Assembly (NCBI GenBank): GCA_020633435.1
Contig: JACKDP010000005.1
Coordinates: forward strand, 372,001-436,000
DNA length: 64,000 nt
From: Myxococcales bacterium
GTDB taxonomy: Bacteria > Myxococcota_A > Bradymonadia > UBA7976 > UBA1532
Reading direction: 5' to 3'
A program made the position numbers and the translations under genes. Below the pieces are notes generated by a model. The model ran no database searches. It was not told where the DNA came from and worked only from the letters and a program-made list of their open reading frames with translations. The stretch's first letter is position 1. Each line of letters starts with the position of its first letter. Below, piece after piece: positions 45,201 to 53,937 of this stretch.

Positions 45201-45431
45201 GCAGCTCTCGCCGCCCCCCATGTCGACGACGCCGCCGTCGCCGGGCCCGCCGCCGCCCACGCCGCCCGCGCCGCCAGCGCCGCCGCCCGCGCCGCCGATG
45301 GCGCCGTCGGTGTCACCGCCGCCAGCGCCTCCGCCGCCGCCGCCGCCGCTGTCGCAGCCCACCAGCGCCATGAGCGCCACCAGTCCCCAAGCCGCCGCCC
45401 GTGCGGGCGTCGGTCGCTCCCGTCGCGCCAT
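42285..45431 (-). CDS. Lipoprotein with EGF/Cys-rich modules and five PPC-type domains
   Basis: The 1048-residue product starts at 45431, with GGGAGGG upstream. The lipobox is ALVGC followed by DSGGGG, a Gly/Ala linker, then about ten short Cys-rich modules (CxxDxxCxxxxFCxxxGxCxxGC; residues about 80-375). The rest comprises some five bacterial pre-peptidase C-terminal-like (PPC) beta-sandwiches, each opening with E/D-xNDxxxxAT and containing DxDWYxF and YxIRV. No peptidase domain is visible. It is probably a surface or periplasmic binding protein. Asp at lipobox +2 is shared with the three TSP3 lipoproteins. Confidence 0.85.
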   Translation of the reverse strand: MARRERPTPARAAAWGLVALMALVGCDSGGGGGGGAGGGDTDGAIGGAGGGAGGAGGVGGGGPGDGGVVDMGGGESCFDDDGCPAEQYCAPVNELEGVCRAGCRREAGGGDGPGSCEGRTVCSEAHQCVQDPRCISDEECEDQGTWCDDGDCVPGCRPEPDNCLPDDEGRSRRCSPTTRACERLVACCDGGACATSREGACQDVVDGVFSCFADDLCDRRCNRDGACPDDQFCDERGLCSPGCRLDDPMSCPGQRCDAETRACSPNPCETDRDCSRQQFCAPQGCLEGCRVDPDNCPDGQECGQNRQCRQTGGCRNDAQCVTDNGPGWRCVGDVCETFCEDDGDCRDGEYCDVAAGDCVEGCLDDDLEENDDRVSATALEIGANGRVSRPGLIACALDRDWYSFQTARGYGARATLRFRHANGDLDVRLHPPEGDARASQSQTDDETVTIESVAAAGTWYVEVFSRGLDTNDYALEVELIPPGGCAPDAAEAAGDDAPETATAVPVPGRQDVAVFRDRTACGDDADWYRLPMGTGDGLLVELTVPDPGAPPIDFAIYGPGRPAPGDEPLFVPNGGDAMTLTFQAPRPSPQVVAGDYYIRVASTVPDEGATYTLRVTVDRVRELCLVDSGEPNNRLDDATDLMLIPGFTRPGVDGVRGLVPDVDLDLDDRWLCAGDEDWYAFEAKAGDSISASVLRQEAMVVGDTLIEIRNALGQVIGQPGRNAQPLNTALAPDLPRGRYYIRVSAPAAGTQSQYTLRLSRQAGDVACMPDRFEAAGNDTRDRASALRAGVVDGLTLCGLDGDEDWYAVTLDAVSDLTVRARFPHLQANLDVDIFRDGADVAENADSPAGHTFTDDEEVAMQNRLPGVYYIRVQAVDGGDARYTLEIEVEARVFLCEDDPDEPNDATMTATDLGAGVVDRATQWLCDRVPAEADVFRFRVPGGQGRTVAAEFLYGDDGDLALEIVDNAGNRLATTAAVNREISKQCVRIPSFVADRTLFVRVIPLSINRVLQDDERLDYRLRILQGDNRCEDVEPPTPGIVWPSVPLPQ

Positions 45432-45462
45432 GGTCCCTCCCCCCGGAAACACGTCCGGGGTC

Positions 45463-45492
45463 AGCGTACCCGAGCCCCGGCGCCGCCCTCAA
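45463..45492 (-). promoter_or_regulatory. Promoter of the PPC-domain lipoprotein
   Basis: On the minus strand TTGAGG (45487-45492), 18-base spacer, TACGCT (45463-45468). A CCCCGGA-N6-TCCGGGG hairpin (45441-45460) lies between it and the ribosome site and might hide the latter. Confidence 0.45.
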
Positions 45493-45606
45493 CGGTGACG
45501 GAAAGTTGCAAACCGGATGGAGCGCCCGCCGACCGCGGCCGGCAGGACGTGACTTCCGGCGCCGTTGGCGCTATCCAGGGGCCCTGCCCACACGCCGAGA
45601 GCCCGC

Positions 45607-46242
45607 ATGAGCCACACGTACCCCTATCCGCGCCCCAGCCTGACCGTGGACGTGGTGCTGTACCGCTGGCATGGGGGCTACCTCGAGGTGCTGCTCATCG
45701 AGCGCGCGCACGATCCGTTCGCGGGCCGCTGGGCGCTGCCCGGGGGGTTCGTGGACGCTGGCGAGGCCCCCGAGCAGGCCGCCCGCCGCGAGCTCGTCGA
45801 GGAGACGGGCGTCCAGATCGAGCACCTGCTGCCCGTGGGCTGCTTCGGGGCGCCGGAGCGCGACCCGCGGGGCTGGGTGGTCAGCGCGGCCTACCTGGGC
45901 CTCGCCCCCGGCGAGACGCGGGCCATCGCGGGCGACGACGCGCGCACCGTCGGCTGGCACCGCGTCGACGCCCTGCCGGCGCTGGCCTTTGACCACGCCG
46001 ACATCCTGGCGGCGGCCCGCCAGCGCCTGCGCGAGCTGACGCAGACGAGCACGCTGCCCCTGCAGCTCCTGCCCACGCCCCTGCGCACCCGGCAGGCGCG
46101 CTTCCTCTACAGCCAGATTCTGGGGGAGGCCATCAAGCCCACGGCCTTCAAGGCGTGGCTGCGCCGGCGCGAGGCGGTGGAGCGCGTGGGCCCGGCGAAG
46201 TTCGCGCCGCGCCCGGCCCTGCACCCCGACTGGCTGCGCTGA
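45607..46242 (+). CDS. NUDIX hydrolase with NrtR-like winged-helix C-terminus
   Basis: The 211-residue product has the complete NUDIX box (GGFVDAGEAPEQAARREL followed by VEETG), so hydrolysis of a nucleoside diphosphate-type compound is plausible. The C-terminal 70 residues (LPTPLRTRQARFLYSQILGE, FKAWLRRR) resemble the winged-helix part found in NrtR and in ADP-ribose-type NUDIX proteins. It could be a regulator of NAD metabolism or an enzyme. A weak promoter GTGACT-N17-TATCCA lies at 45549-45577. Confidence 0.85.
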   Translation: MSHTYPYPRPSLTVDVVLYRWHGGYLEVLLIERAHDPFAGRWALPGGFVDAGEAPEQAARRELVEETGVQIEHLLPVGCFGAPERDPRGWVVSAAYLGLAPGETRAIAGDDARTVGWHRVDALPALAFDHADILAAARQRLRELTQTSTLPLQLLPTPLRTRQARFLYSQILGEAIKPTAFKAWLRRREAVERVGPAKFAPRPALHPDWLR

Positions 46243-46245
46243 GCG

Positions 46246-47172
46246 CTACGGGCCCGTCGCGTTGTTCAGCGTCCAGTCGTAGGGCAGGGTGCGGTCGGTG
46301 GCCACGCCGTCCAGCCCGTCGGCCCGGCCCCGCGCAATGAAGTCCTGCACGCCGGTGTAGCCGCCCCGGCTGAAGTCGGCCCGGTACCAGAGGAACAGGG
46401 ACGAGACGCCCGCCGGCCCGGCGCCCTTGGTGGGGTTGGCCAGGAACGCCGCGGTGAGCGTCGAGAGCTGGGCCTCGAGGGTGTCGGCCCGGAAGGCCCG
46501 GGGCGTGGTGCCGGCCAGATCGGGGCAGCTCAGGCTCGCGCAGTTCAGGGCCACGTGCAGCCGCGGATCGGGCTCGCCCCCACCCCAGAGGCCGGCGTGC
46601 AGGCGGGCGATGGTGGCCTGCCCGTCGGCGTCGAGGCTGCGCACCGACGCGTGGCTGGCGTCGCCCCGGATGACCCCGTGCTCCACCTGGTTGAGGGAGA
46701 GGACGACCCCGCCGAACGACCAGATGGGCTGGTCGAAGAACAGGAAGGCCTCCTCCGACACCGACCAGCCGGGATCGCCCTCCCAGAACGTCAGCACCCC
46801 GCGCACGACGGCGGCGTTGTAGGCGTTGAACCAGTACGCCACGCGCTCGGCGTCGCTCTCCAGGCCCATGGGATCCACGGCGTCGAGCTGGGCGAGGTAC
46901 TGATCGAGCAGCAGCAGGGCCTCGTCCTGCCCGGCCAGGGCGGCGTAGTCCACCCGCGTCTGCCCCGGCGTCTGCTGCACGAAGCGGCCGAGCAGGGCCT
47001 CCAGGCCCAGGTGGTCCAGCCGGGTCAGGGCGGCGTAGCGGGCCCGCGTCGCGTCGTCCAGGTCGCCCGCGCCGGGGGCCCGCACGGCCACGCCGGCCCC
47101 GTCGCCGTCGTAGGCGACGTACTCGCCGCAGCCCAGGGCCAACGCCAGCACCACGAGGGGCGCGATTCGCAT
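46246..47172 (-). CDS. DUF547-family lipoprotein
   Basis: The 308-residue product has a lipobox (LALGC) and the DUF547 pattern: ERVAYWFNAYNAAVVRGVL, LSLNQVEHGVIRG, DPRLHVALNCASLSCPDL with conserved Asn, His and Cys residues. The motifs with Cys and His resemble a papain-like arrangement, but no activity is established to my knowledge. It follows the beta-barrel gene after 15 bases on the same strand, so the two are probably one operon. Confidence 0.85.
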   Translation of the reverse strand: MRIAPLVVLALALGCGEYVAYDGDGAGVAVRAPGAGDLDDATRARYAALTRLDHLGLEALLGRFVQQTPGQTRVDYAALAGQDEALLLLDQYLAQLDAVDPMGLESDAERVAYWFNAYNAAVVRGVLTFWEGDPGWSVSEEAFLFFDQPIWSFGGVVLSLNQVEHGVIRGDASHASVRSLDADGQATIARLHAGLWGGGEPDPRLHVALNCASLSCPDLAGTTPRAFRADTLEAQLSTLTAAFLANPTKGAGPAGVSSLFLWYRADFSRGGYTGVQDFIARGRADGLDGVATDRTLPYDWTLNNATGP

Positions 47173-47187
47173 GGGGTGGCTCCGCAT

Positions 47188-48006
47188 CTACTGAAGATTG
47201 AAAGAGATTCCGAGGCTGGCCTGCCGGCCGCGGGCGCTGTTGCGGGCCTGGACGATCTCGTCGTAGCCCAGCTCCAGGGCCAGCCGCGCGGCCAGCGGGA
47301 TGTAGAGCGACGGGCCCACGGTGGTGTAGCCCTTCGTCACGTCGTCCTCGCGGTACGGCGCCACCCCGCTGGCGGCCACCGCCAGGCCGACCCCCGGCAT
47401 CACCGTCCAGCCCACCTGCGCCGTCCAGACGAGGCCGTCGCCGTAGGCCGCCTCGGCGCCCACGCCGGCGTAGCGCTCGGTGCGCCACTGGTGGCCGATC
47501 TCGCCGAAGGCGTAGAGGGGCAGGCTGCCGAAGGCGTGGCCGACCGAGAGCGTGGCCGTCGCGTCCACCTGCCCGTCGCCGCGCTGCGGGAAGAACATGG
47601 CGTCGCGGCCCTTGATGGCGCCCACGTCGTAGAGCGGCGCCTTCACCACGCCGCGCACGGCGGCGGGGAAGGGCAGGGGCAGGCGCGCCTGCAGCCCGAG
47701 CTGGGCGTCGCCGCCCCCGGCCGACAGGTAGCGGTTGCCGTTGGCGCTCACCGCGTTGGTGGCGGCGGTGTGGGGCAGGTAGACCTGCAGGTGCAGCCCG
47801 TCGAGCAGGCCGAGCTCCAGGTACAGCGCCGAGGTGACGCCCAGGTAGTCCACGCCCCCCTGGAGCTGGCCCGTCGCGTCGCGGAAGGCGTCGGCCACGA
47901 AGACGCTCTGGCCGGCCTTGGCGTAGAGCTGGCCGGCGTCCCGCGTCCACGGACCGGCGAGGGTGGCCCCGGGCAGGAGCAGCAGCGTGAGGGGGAGGCA
48001 GCGCAT
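47188..48006 (-). CDS. Outer-membrane beta-barrel protein
   Basis: The 272-residue product has a signal peptide (GATLA-GPW) and alternating amphipathic strands typical of a small barrel of about 10-12 strands, such as LGLQARLPL, ATLSVGHAFGSLPLYAFGEIG, VGPSLYIPLAARLALELGYDEI (in parts) and LGISFNLQ at the end. The last residue is not aromatic. No specific family is recognised. It lies upstream of the DUF547 lipoprotein gene. Confidence 0.7.
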   Translation of the reverse strand: MRCLPLTLLLLPGATLAGPWTRDAGQLYAKAGQSVFVADAFRDATGQLQGGVDYLGVTSALYLELGLLDGLHLQVYLPHTAATNAVSANGNRYLSAGGGDAQLGLQARLPLPFPAAVRGVVKAPLYDVGAIKGRDAMFFPQRGDGQVDATATLSVGHAFGSLPLYAFGEIGHQWRTERYAGVGAEAAYGDGLVWTAQVGWTVMPGVGLAVAASGVAPYREDDVTKGYTTVGPSLYIPLAARLALELGYDEIVQARNSARGRQASLGISFNLQ

Positions 48007-48119
48007 GGCGACCGGCGTCTACGTGGGCGTCGGGGGCAGGTTACCCGAAACCCCGGCCGCGCGCCGCTGGCGTCGGGGGCGACGGGCCGGGTAGCGTCCC
48101 CCCTCGACCCGGGAGCGCC

Positions 48120-49136
48120 ATGACCCTCGCCACCGTCCTCGCCCTCGCCCTGGCCATCCCCCCGGCGGCCGGCCTGCCGCCCCCGGCCCCCCGGGACGCC
48201 AGCTTCCGCCGCGGCGTCGCCCTGGGCCTCTTCGCCCACACCAGCGACGCGGCCTACCAGGCCCAGCTCTACGGGCAGATGTTGAAGGAGATCAAAGACA
48301 TCGGGGCGACGGACGTGCAGCTCGTCGTGCGCTGGGTGCAGGCCACCGCCGTCGACGACACCCTCGGGCCAGTGCCCGGCGTGACCCCCGAGGACGCCGC
48401 CTTCACCGCCACGCTGGCCGAGGCGCGCCGCCTGGGGCTGCGGGTGGCGGTGCTGCCCATCCTGCACCTGCAGGCCCGGCCGCCGGGCGTCTGGCGCGGC
48501 ACCCTCAAGCCCCGGGATCGCGCCCGCTGGTGGCTGGCCTACCGCCGCTTCATCACCCACTACGCGCGGCTGTCCGCCGGGGAGGCGGAGCTCTTCGCCG
48601 TAGGCAGCGAGCTCCTGTCCATGGAGCGCGACGTGGCGGCCTGGCGGGGGCTCATCCAGGAGGTCCGGGCCGTCTTCCCGGGGCAGCTCACCTACTCGGC
48701 CAACTGGGATCACATCGAGCCGGTGCGGTTCTGGGGGGCGCTCGACGTGATGGGCGTGAGCGCCTACTGGCCCCTGGCCCGCGCCCCCGGGGAGAGCGAG
48801 GCGGCCATGGCCGCGGCCTGGGGGCGCTTCCGGCGCGGGGTGGAGGCGCTGGCCCGGCGGCAGGGCAAGCCGTACCTGCTGACGGAGGTGGGCTTCCCGG
48901 CCCACGCCTTCGGGGCGGTGCGGCCGTGGGATCACGGCCACCCGGGCCGCGCCGAGCCGGCCGCCCAGGGCCTCGCCTGGCGCGCGACGTTTCGCGCGTG
49001 GCACGACGCCCCGGGCCTCGCGGGCCTGTACGCCTGGAACTGGTTCGGGGTGGGGGGGCCGGACGATCCCGGCTACAGCCCGCGCGGGCGGGAGGCGGAG
49101 GGGGTGCTGCGCTGGTGGTTCGGCGCGGCCCCCTGA
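48120..49136 (+). CDS. Secreted GH113-like glycoside hydrolase
   Basis: The 338-residue protein has a short signal peptide and a TIM barrel similar to GH113 beta-mannanases. It keeps the probable catalytic glutamates, one in FAVGSELLSME and one in PYLLTEVGFP, plus LDVMGVSAYWPL and YAWNWFG. Activity is plausible, unlike the GH5-like protein at 710. The substrate is probably a beta-mannan-like glucan by family, but unproven. It lies between divergent and convergent neighbours, so it is likely a single-gene unit. Confidence 0.75.
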   Translation: MTLATVLALALAIPPAAGLPPPAPRDASFRRGVALGLFAHTSDAAYQAQLYGQMLKEIKDIGATDVQLVVRWVQATAVDDTLGPVPGVTPEDAAFTATLAEARRLGLRVAVLPILHLQARPPGVWRGTLKPRDRARWWLAYRRFITHYARLSAGEAELFAVGSELLSMERDVAAWRGLIQEVRAVFPGQLTYSANWDHIEPVRFWGALDVMGVSAYWPLARAPGESEAAMAAAWGRFRRGVEALARRQGKPYLLTEVGFPAHAFGAVRPWDHGHPGRAEPAAQGLAWRATFRAWHDAPGLAGLYAWNWFGVGGPDDPGYSPRGREAEGVLRWWFGAAP

Positions 49137-49139
49137 GGC

Positions 49140-50162
49140 TCAGCTGCCCTTCGGCTTCGCGAAGCCCTGGTCGATCATCGAGCGGGCGCAGGTGGCGATG
49201 CTCTCCTCGATGGGCAGGTAGGTGACGCCCAGCTCGGCGCGGGAGCGGGCGTTGTCCACCGTCTGCGGCCGCTTGAGCAGGTTGCCCACCATGGCCAGCG
49301 ACATGCGCTTGTCGAAGAGGGCCGCCAGGTAGATGAGGAAGGACGGCAGCTGGTTGGTGCGGACCTTCACCCCGGGCAGGGCCTTCGCCACGGCGGCGGC
49401 CATCTCGCGCATCCAGAGCGTCGCGGCCGACAGGATGAAGCGGCCCGACAGGTCGGCCTTCTCCAGGGCGTCCACATGGGCCGTGGCCACGTCGCGGACG
49501 TCCACCACCGAGAACGCGAAGGGCGGCGCGCCCGGGAAGGTGCCCACCACGAAGTCGCGCACCACCGACACGCTGCCCTTGGCGTGGGCCTTCGTGTAGA
49601 CGGGGCCGACGACCAGGCCGGGGTTGAGGCTGACGCGGCTGAAGCCCGCGGCGTGGGCCATCACCAGCCGCTCGGCCTCCCGCTTGGCGTAGGCGTAGGC
49701 GTCGCTCTTGATGGTGGCCTCGTCGCTGTAGTCCGCCTCCGTGTAGGTGCGGCCGCGCTCGGCCTTGCTGACCACCCCCGACACGGACGAGGTGTGCACG
49801 AAGCGCTGGACGGTGCCCGAGCGCTCCGCGGCCCCGAGCACGTTGGCGGTGCCCTCCAGGGACGGGCGCACGATCTCGGCCTCGGGATCCGACGCGGTGA
49901 AGGTGACGGCGGCGGCGGTGTGGATGACGCCGGTCGCGCCCGCGAAGGCCTCGTCGTAGGAGCCCGCCTCCAGCAGATCGCCGCGGTGGAACGTCAGGCT
50001 GCCCGGCAGCCCCTCGGCGAGGGCGCGCAGGTGGGCCACCTTCCCGGCGTCGTCGGGGTCGCGCACGCAGGCGCGCACGGCGTAGCCGCGCTCCAGCAGG
50101 ACGCGGATGACGTGCGAGCCGATGAAGCCGGTGGCGCCGGTGACGGCGATGGGACCTGCCAT
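49140..50162 (-). CDS. NAD(P)-dependent epimerase/dihydroflavonol reductase-like SDR
   Basis: The 340-residue extended SDR has the nucleotide motif VTGATGFIGSHVI, an active-site TSSVSGV and YAYAKREAE (YxxxK). Sequence features (SLEGTANVLGAAE, VDVRDVATAHVDAL) match the dihydroflavonol 4-reductase/cinnamoyl-CoA reductase group. The substrate is unknown. AAGGAG stands before the ATG at 50162. It is divergent from the hydroxylase-like gene and shares an 84-base promoter region with it. Confidence 0.85.
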   Translation of the reverse strand: MAGPIAVTGATGFIGSHVIRVLLERGYAVRACVRDPDDAGKVAHLRALAEGLPGSLTFHRGDLLEAGSYDEAFAGATGVIHTAAAVTFTASDPEAEIVRPSLEGTANVLGAAERSGTVQRFVHTSSVSGVVSKAERGRTYTEADYSDEATIKSDAYAYAKREAERLVMAHAAGFSRVSLNPGLVVGPVYTKAHAKGSVSVVRDFVVGTFPGAPPFAFSVVDVRDVATAHVDALEKADLSGRFILSAATLWMREMAAAVAKALPGVKVRTNQLPSFLIYLAALFDKRMSLAMVGNLLKRPQTVDNARSRAELGVTYLPIEESIATCARSMIDQGFAKPKGS

Positions 50163-50210
50163 GAGGTGCTCCTTGCGGGCGGTGCAGACGATGCCGGCAG
50201 AGTGCGCTGT

Positions 50211-50238
50211 TTCACCCGGTGTCGCCACCCCGTATCAT
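50211..50238 (+). promoter_or_regulatory. Possible promoter of the Asp/Asn hydroxylase-like gene
   Basis: TTCACC, 16-base spacer, TATCAT, ending eight bases before the ATG at 50247, so the leader would be absent or very short. Confidence 0.4.
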
Positions 50239-50246
50239 GCCCGGCC

Positions 50247-51029
50247 ATGGACGCCGCCGCCCGCTTCCCCGTCGCCTTCCCCGCTGACGCCCTGGCCGCC
50301 GAGGTCGGGATCGCGCTGGGTCATGTTGCGCAAGTGCGCGAAATCTGGCCGGAAGTCGAGGGGTGGATCAACTTCCCGCTCTTCAACCAGACGGGCGCCG
50401 CCGACGATCTGATGCTGGCGATGTACCCCGGCGAGCCCCGGCCGACGCCCCAGGCGGCGACGATGCCCGCGGCGGCGGACGTCGTGCGGGCGCTGCAGGC
50501 GGCGGGCTTCGCGGTCAAGCAGGCGCGGGTGGCCGTCCTGGCGCCGGGCGAGGTCCTGCGCTGCCACGTCGACATGTACCCCGCCGACCGCCTGATCGTG
50601 CCCCTGAACGACCAGGACCAGGACTTCCGCCACGTCTTCGGCGACGACTGCGTGGCCATGGGGGCAGGGGAGCTCTGGGGCGTGGCGGGCCACGTCTGCC
50701 ATGGCGCGGCCCATGTGGGGGCCGACGGCGCCCGGGTGGCCCTGCTGGTGGACGCCGATCCGACGGCCTCCACGCCGCCGGCCTGGTACCGCGCCCCCTG
50801 GCGCATCCCGGCCGAGCGGCGCCTGGTTCGACCGGCCCTCGGCGCGGCGGCGCGGGCCGCCCTCGACGCCGCCGACGACGAGGCGCCCTGGCTGCGCGCG
50901 CCGTTCCAGTTCGACCTGACGGCCGAGGCGGCCTATGACGGCCTCATCGCGGCCTGCGAGCGGCGCGGCCAGGTCGAGCGGGCGGCCTACTGGCGGCGCC
51001 ACGCCTGTGTCTGCGTCCCCGTCGACTGA
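50247..51029 (+). CDS. Aspartyl/asparaginyl beta-hydroxylase-like protein
   Basis: The 260-residue product resembles the Asp/Asn hydroxylase branch of Fe(II)/2-oxoglutarate dioxygenases. LRCHVDMYPADRLIVPLN holds the first metal His, and the WGVAGHVCHGAAHVGADGAR region (20 residues) holds candidates for the second His and the Arg that binds 2-oxoglutarate. The C-terminal 75 residues are helical with a Cys pair (HACVC). The substrate is unknown; the spacing of the second His should be checked by alignment. Confidence 0.6.
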   Translation: MDAAARFPVAFPADALAAEVGIALGHVAQVREIWPEVEGWINFPLFNQTGAADDLMLAMYPGEPRPTPQAATMPAAADVVRALQAAGFAVKQARVAVLAPGEVLRCHVDMYPADRLIVPLNDQDQDFRHVFGDDCVAMGAGELWGVAGHVCHGAAHVGADGARVALLVDADPTASTPPAWYRAPWRIPAERRLVRPALGAAARAALDAADDEAPWLRAPFQFDLTAEAAYDGLIAACERRGQVERAAYWRRHACVCVPVD

Positions 51030-51035
51030 CCGGCC

Positions 51036-53822
51036 TCAGCGCAGCAGCACGCAGCTCGGGTAGGCGCTCAGGCGGGTGGCCTGCACCTGCTCGTCCACGG
51101 GGAAGGGCAGCGGGGCGCCCCGCAGCGACAGGGCCAGCGCCAGATCGCACGTCATCTCCGGCGTCCGCTCCGCGGCCACCAGCGTGGCCACGTCCTGGGT
51201 GCCCCGCAGCAGGGCCACCAGGCGGTCGTGCCAGGGCATCGCCCCCCGCGGCACCAGCTCGTCCACCTGGGGCGTCATGCCGAGGCGCCGATCCACGGCC
51301 ATGCGCAGCAGGCCCACCAGCACATGGTCGCTCGGCGCCGCCAGCCGGACGGCCTGCAGCAGATCATGGCGGGCGTCCACGAGGGCGCCGCGGGTCGCGT
51401 ACAGGAGCGTGGCGCGCTCGGCCAGGGCCAGGGCGTCGTCGGGGTGCTGGGCCACGGCCCGGTCCAGGTCCAGCCGGGCCGCCGCCACGTCGCCCAGCCG
51501 GAGGGCCAGATCGGCCCGCTCGGCCAGCGCCCCCTCCAGCTCGGGATCGAGGGCGATGGCGCGGTCGAGATCGGCGCGGGCCGCGTCGACCTCGCCCCGC
51601 TGGCGCAACACCCGCCCGCGGGCGAGCCAGGTGGCCGCGCGGGTCTCGTCAGCGGCGGCCGCGGCCGTCAGCCGATCGGCGGCGCGGTCCAGGTCGCCGA
51701 CGGCCCGCCAGTACAGGCCATCGACGGCCAGGCTGTGGGGCGACTCGGGGTCGAGGGCGAGCAGCCGATCCAGATCGGCGCGGGCGGCCCCCGCGCGGCC
51801 CACCGCCAGGAAGAGCTCGGTCCGGGCCCGCAGCGCCTCCAGGTCGGGGGGCTCGCCGGTCGAGAGGGCCGTGTCGAGATCGGCGAGGGCCCAGGTCACG
51901 TCCCCGCGGCGCTGGTTGATGTGGGCGCGCGCGACGTGCCCCGAGACGAGGTCGGGGCGGGCGGCGAGGGCGGCGTCGAGATCGGCCAGGGCGCGGCGGT
52001 AGCGCCGGCGGTGGCTGTAGGCGCGCCCGCGGTTGAGCAGGCCGCGGGGGGAGGACGGCGCGATGGCCAGCGCGGCGTTGAACGCGCGCAAGGCCTCGTC
52101 TTCCCTGCCTTTTCCGGTCAAGGCGACGCCCAGATCCACCCAGGCGTCGGCGTCGCGCAGGCGGTCGGGGGGCACCCCGAGGGCGGGGATCATGCGGTAG
52201 GCCGCGGCGGTGTCGAGCCAGAGGCGGCTGCCCGGGCCGGCGGCCTTGCGGGCGCGGTAGACGGCGTCCTCGGCGGCCGGATCGCCCAGGGCCCCGAGGG
52301 CGCGGATGATCTCGACGCGGACGCCCTCGTCGCGCTCGCCCTCCAGGTGGGCGACGAGGGCCTGCACGCCGACGGCGCTGCCCATGCCGCCGAGGGCCCG
52401 GGCCGCCAGCCGGCGCACGTCGCGGGAGCCCTCGCCGAGCGCGGCGACGAGGCGGTACTCCACGACGGGGGAGCGCCGGGCGATCAGGCGGAAGGCGGCG
52501 ACGTCGAAGCCGGTCGCGTCGGAGCCGCGGCGGACCTGCTGGATGACGGCCTCGGCCTCGCGGGCGACGAGCCGGGCCTCGGCCTCCGTCTCGCGCTCGG
52601 CGGCGCGGGCGGCCTCGACGCCGCGGAACCACCAGGTCGCGCCGATGCTGGCCAGGAGGACGAGGCCCATCACCAGCTCCCGGGAGCGCCGGCGCACGAG
52701 GCGGCGCAGCCAGTCGCGCAGGCCGTAGCGGTGGGCCGACACCAGGCCGCCCTCCTCGAACGCCACCAGGTCGGCCACCATGGCGGCGGCGTCCGGGTAG
52801 CGATCGGCGGGGTCCCGGGCGAGGGCGCGCAGGGCGACGGCCGCGAGCTCCGGGGGGCAGGCGGGCTCGAGGGCGGCGGGGGAGGGCAGCGGCGCCGACA
52901 GGACGCGGGCGGTGAGGGCGCTCACCGTGTCGGCCACGAAGGGCACGCGGCCGGCCAGCAGCTCGTAGAGGATGACGCCCAGGCTGTAGACGTCGGATCG
53001 GGCGTCGACGCGCTCCGGATCACCCTGGGCCTGCTCGGGGGACATATAGGCCGGCGTGCCCAGGACGTTGCCGGCCCCCGTCTCGTCGGCGCGCAGGGCG
53101 CTGGGGGCGGGGCCCTGGGGTCGGGGGGCCATGCCGGCCAGCTTGGCCAGGCCCCAGTCCAGGACGATGGTCTCGCCGAAGTCCCCGAGCATCACGTTGG
53201 CCGGCTTGAGGTCGCGGTGGATGACGCCGCGGGCGTGGGCGAAGGCGACGGTCTGGCAGAGGGCGATGAGGCGGGGCAGCAGCCGCAGCCGGTCGCTCAG
53301 GGCGGGGGTGTCGAGGGCCTCGGCGAGGGTGCGCCCGCGCACATGCCGCATGGTGTAGTAGAGCGCCCCGTCGGGCCGCCGGCCGACCTCGTGGACGGGC
53401 ACGACCCCCGGGTGCTCGAGCTGGCCCGTGATGCGGGCCTCGTCCAGGAAGCGGATCTCGGCGGCGGTCAGGCCCAGGCGGCCCTCGGCGGTGGCCGCGG
53501 CGCTCTTCAGCGTCTTGAGGGCGACCACGCGGCCGACGTGCTGGTCGTGGACGCGAGTGACGACGCCGATGCCCCCCTCGCCGAGGGGGCCGAGGGGCTC
53601 GTACCGGCCGGGGATCTCGGCCCCGAGGGCCTCGTCGAGGAAGGGCGGCCGGACGCTGGCGGCGCCGCGCGGGGGCGTGGCCGTCGCCCACGGGGGCGCC
53701 ATCGCGGGCCGCCCGGTCGGCCGCGCCTGCAGCGTCTCCCCGAGCGCCGCCGTGCGGTGGCTCGCAGGCCCCGAGGGGGACGACTGGCCCGCGGGGGCGG
53801 GAGGGGGATCGGCGTCGCTCAC
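51036..53822 (-). CDS. Membrane Ser/Thr protein kinase with HEAT and TPR repeats
   Basis: The 928-residue product begins at a GTG and has a Pro-rich head. The Hanks kinase domain (about 72-340) has GEGGIGVV, VALKTLK, IHRDLKPANV and DWGLAKL (DWG in place of DFG, which is frequent in this bacterial group). A single membrane helix follows (LVMGLVLLASIGATWW, about residue 395), then HEAT-like repeats (about 470-545) and ten or more TPRs (580-900) outside. The catalytic residues are kept, so it should be active. A TATATT ends six bases before the start, suggesting a leaderless message. Confidence 0.9.
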   Translation of the reverse strand: MSDADPPPAPAGQSSPSGPASHRTAALGETLQARPTGRPAMAPPWATATPPRGAASVRPPFLDEALGAEIPGRYEPLGPLGEGGIGVVTRVHDQHVGRVVALKTLKSAAATAEGRLGLTAAEIRFLDEARITGQLEHPGVVPVHEVGRRPDGALYYTMRHVRGRTLAEALDTPALSDRLRLLPRLIALCQTVAFAHARGVIHRDLKPANVMLGDFGETIVLDWGLAKLAGMAPRPQGPAPSALRADETGAGNVLGTPAYMSPEQAQGDPERVDARSDVYSLGVILYELLAGRVPFVADTVSALTARVLSAPLPSPAALEPACPPELAAVALRALARDPADRYPDAAAMVADLVAFEEGGLVSAHRYGLRDWLRRLVRRRSRELVMGLVLLASIGATWWFRGVEAARAAERETEAEARLVAREAEAVIQQVRRGSDATGFDVAAFRLIARRSPVVEYRLVAALGEGSRDVRRLAARALGGMGSAVGVQALVAHLEGERDEGVRVEIIRALGALGDPAAEDAVYRARKAAGPGSRLWLDTAAAYRMIPALGVPPDRLRDADAWVDLGVALTGKGREDEALRAFNAALAIAPSSPRGLLNRGRAYSHRRRYRRALADLDAALAARPDLVSGHVARAHINQRRGDVTWALADLDTALSTGEPPDLEALRARTELFLAVGRAGAARADLDRLLALDPESPHSLAVDGLYWRAVGDLDRAADRLTAAAAADETRAATWLARGRVLRQRGEVDAARADLDRAIALDPELEGALAERADLALRLGDVAAARLDLDRAVAQHPDDALALAERATLLYATRGALVDARHDLLQAVRLAAPSDHVLVGLLRMAVDRRLGMTPQVDELVPRGAMPWHDRLVALLRGTQDVATLVAAERTPEMTCDLALALSLRGAPLPFPVDEQVQATRLSAYPSCVLLR

Positions 53823-53937
53823 GCCGTCAATATAGCCCGAAGCCGCGGTTGCACGCGCCCGTCGGTCGCGGCGGCCGCGGCGGTGGCATCGCCCTCGCCG
53901 GCAGGCTACCCTGGCGCGCCATCGCCGGGAGAAGGGT

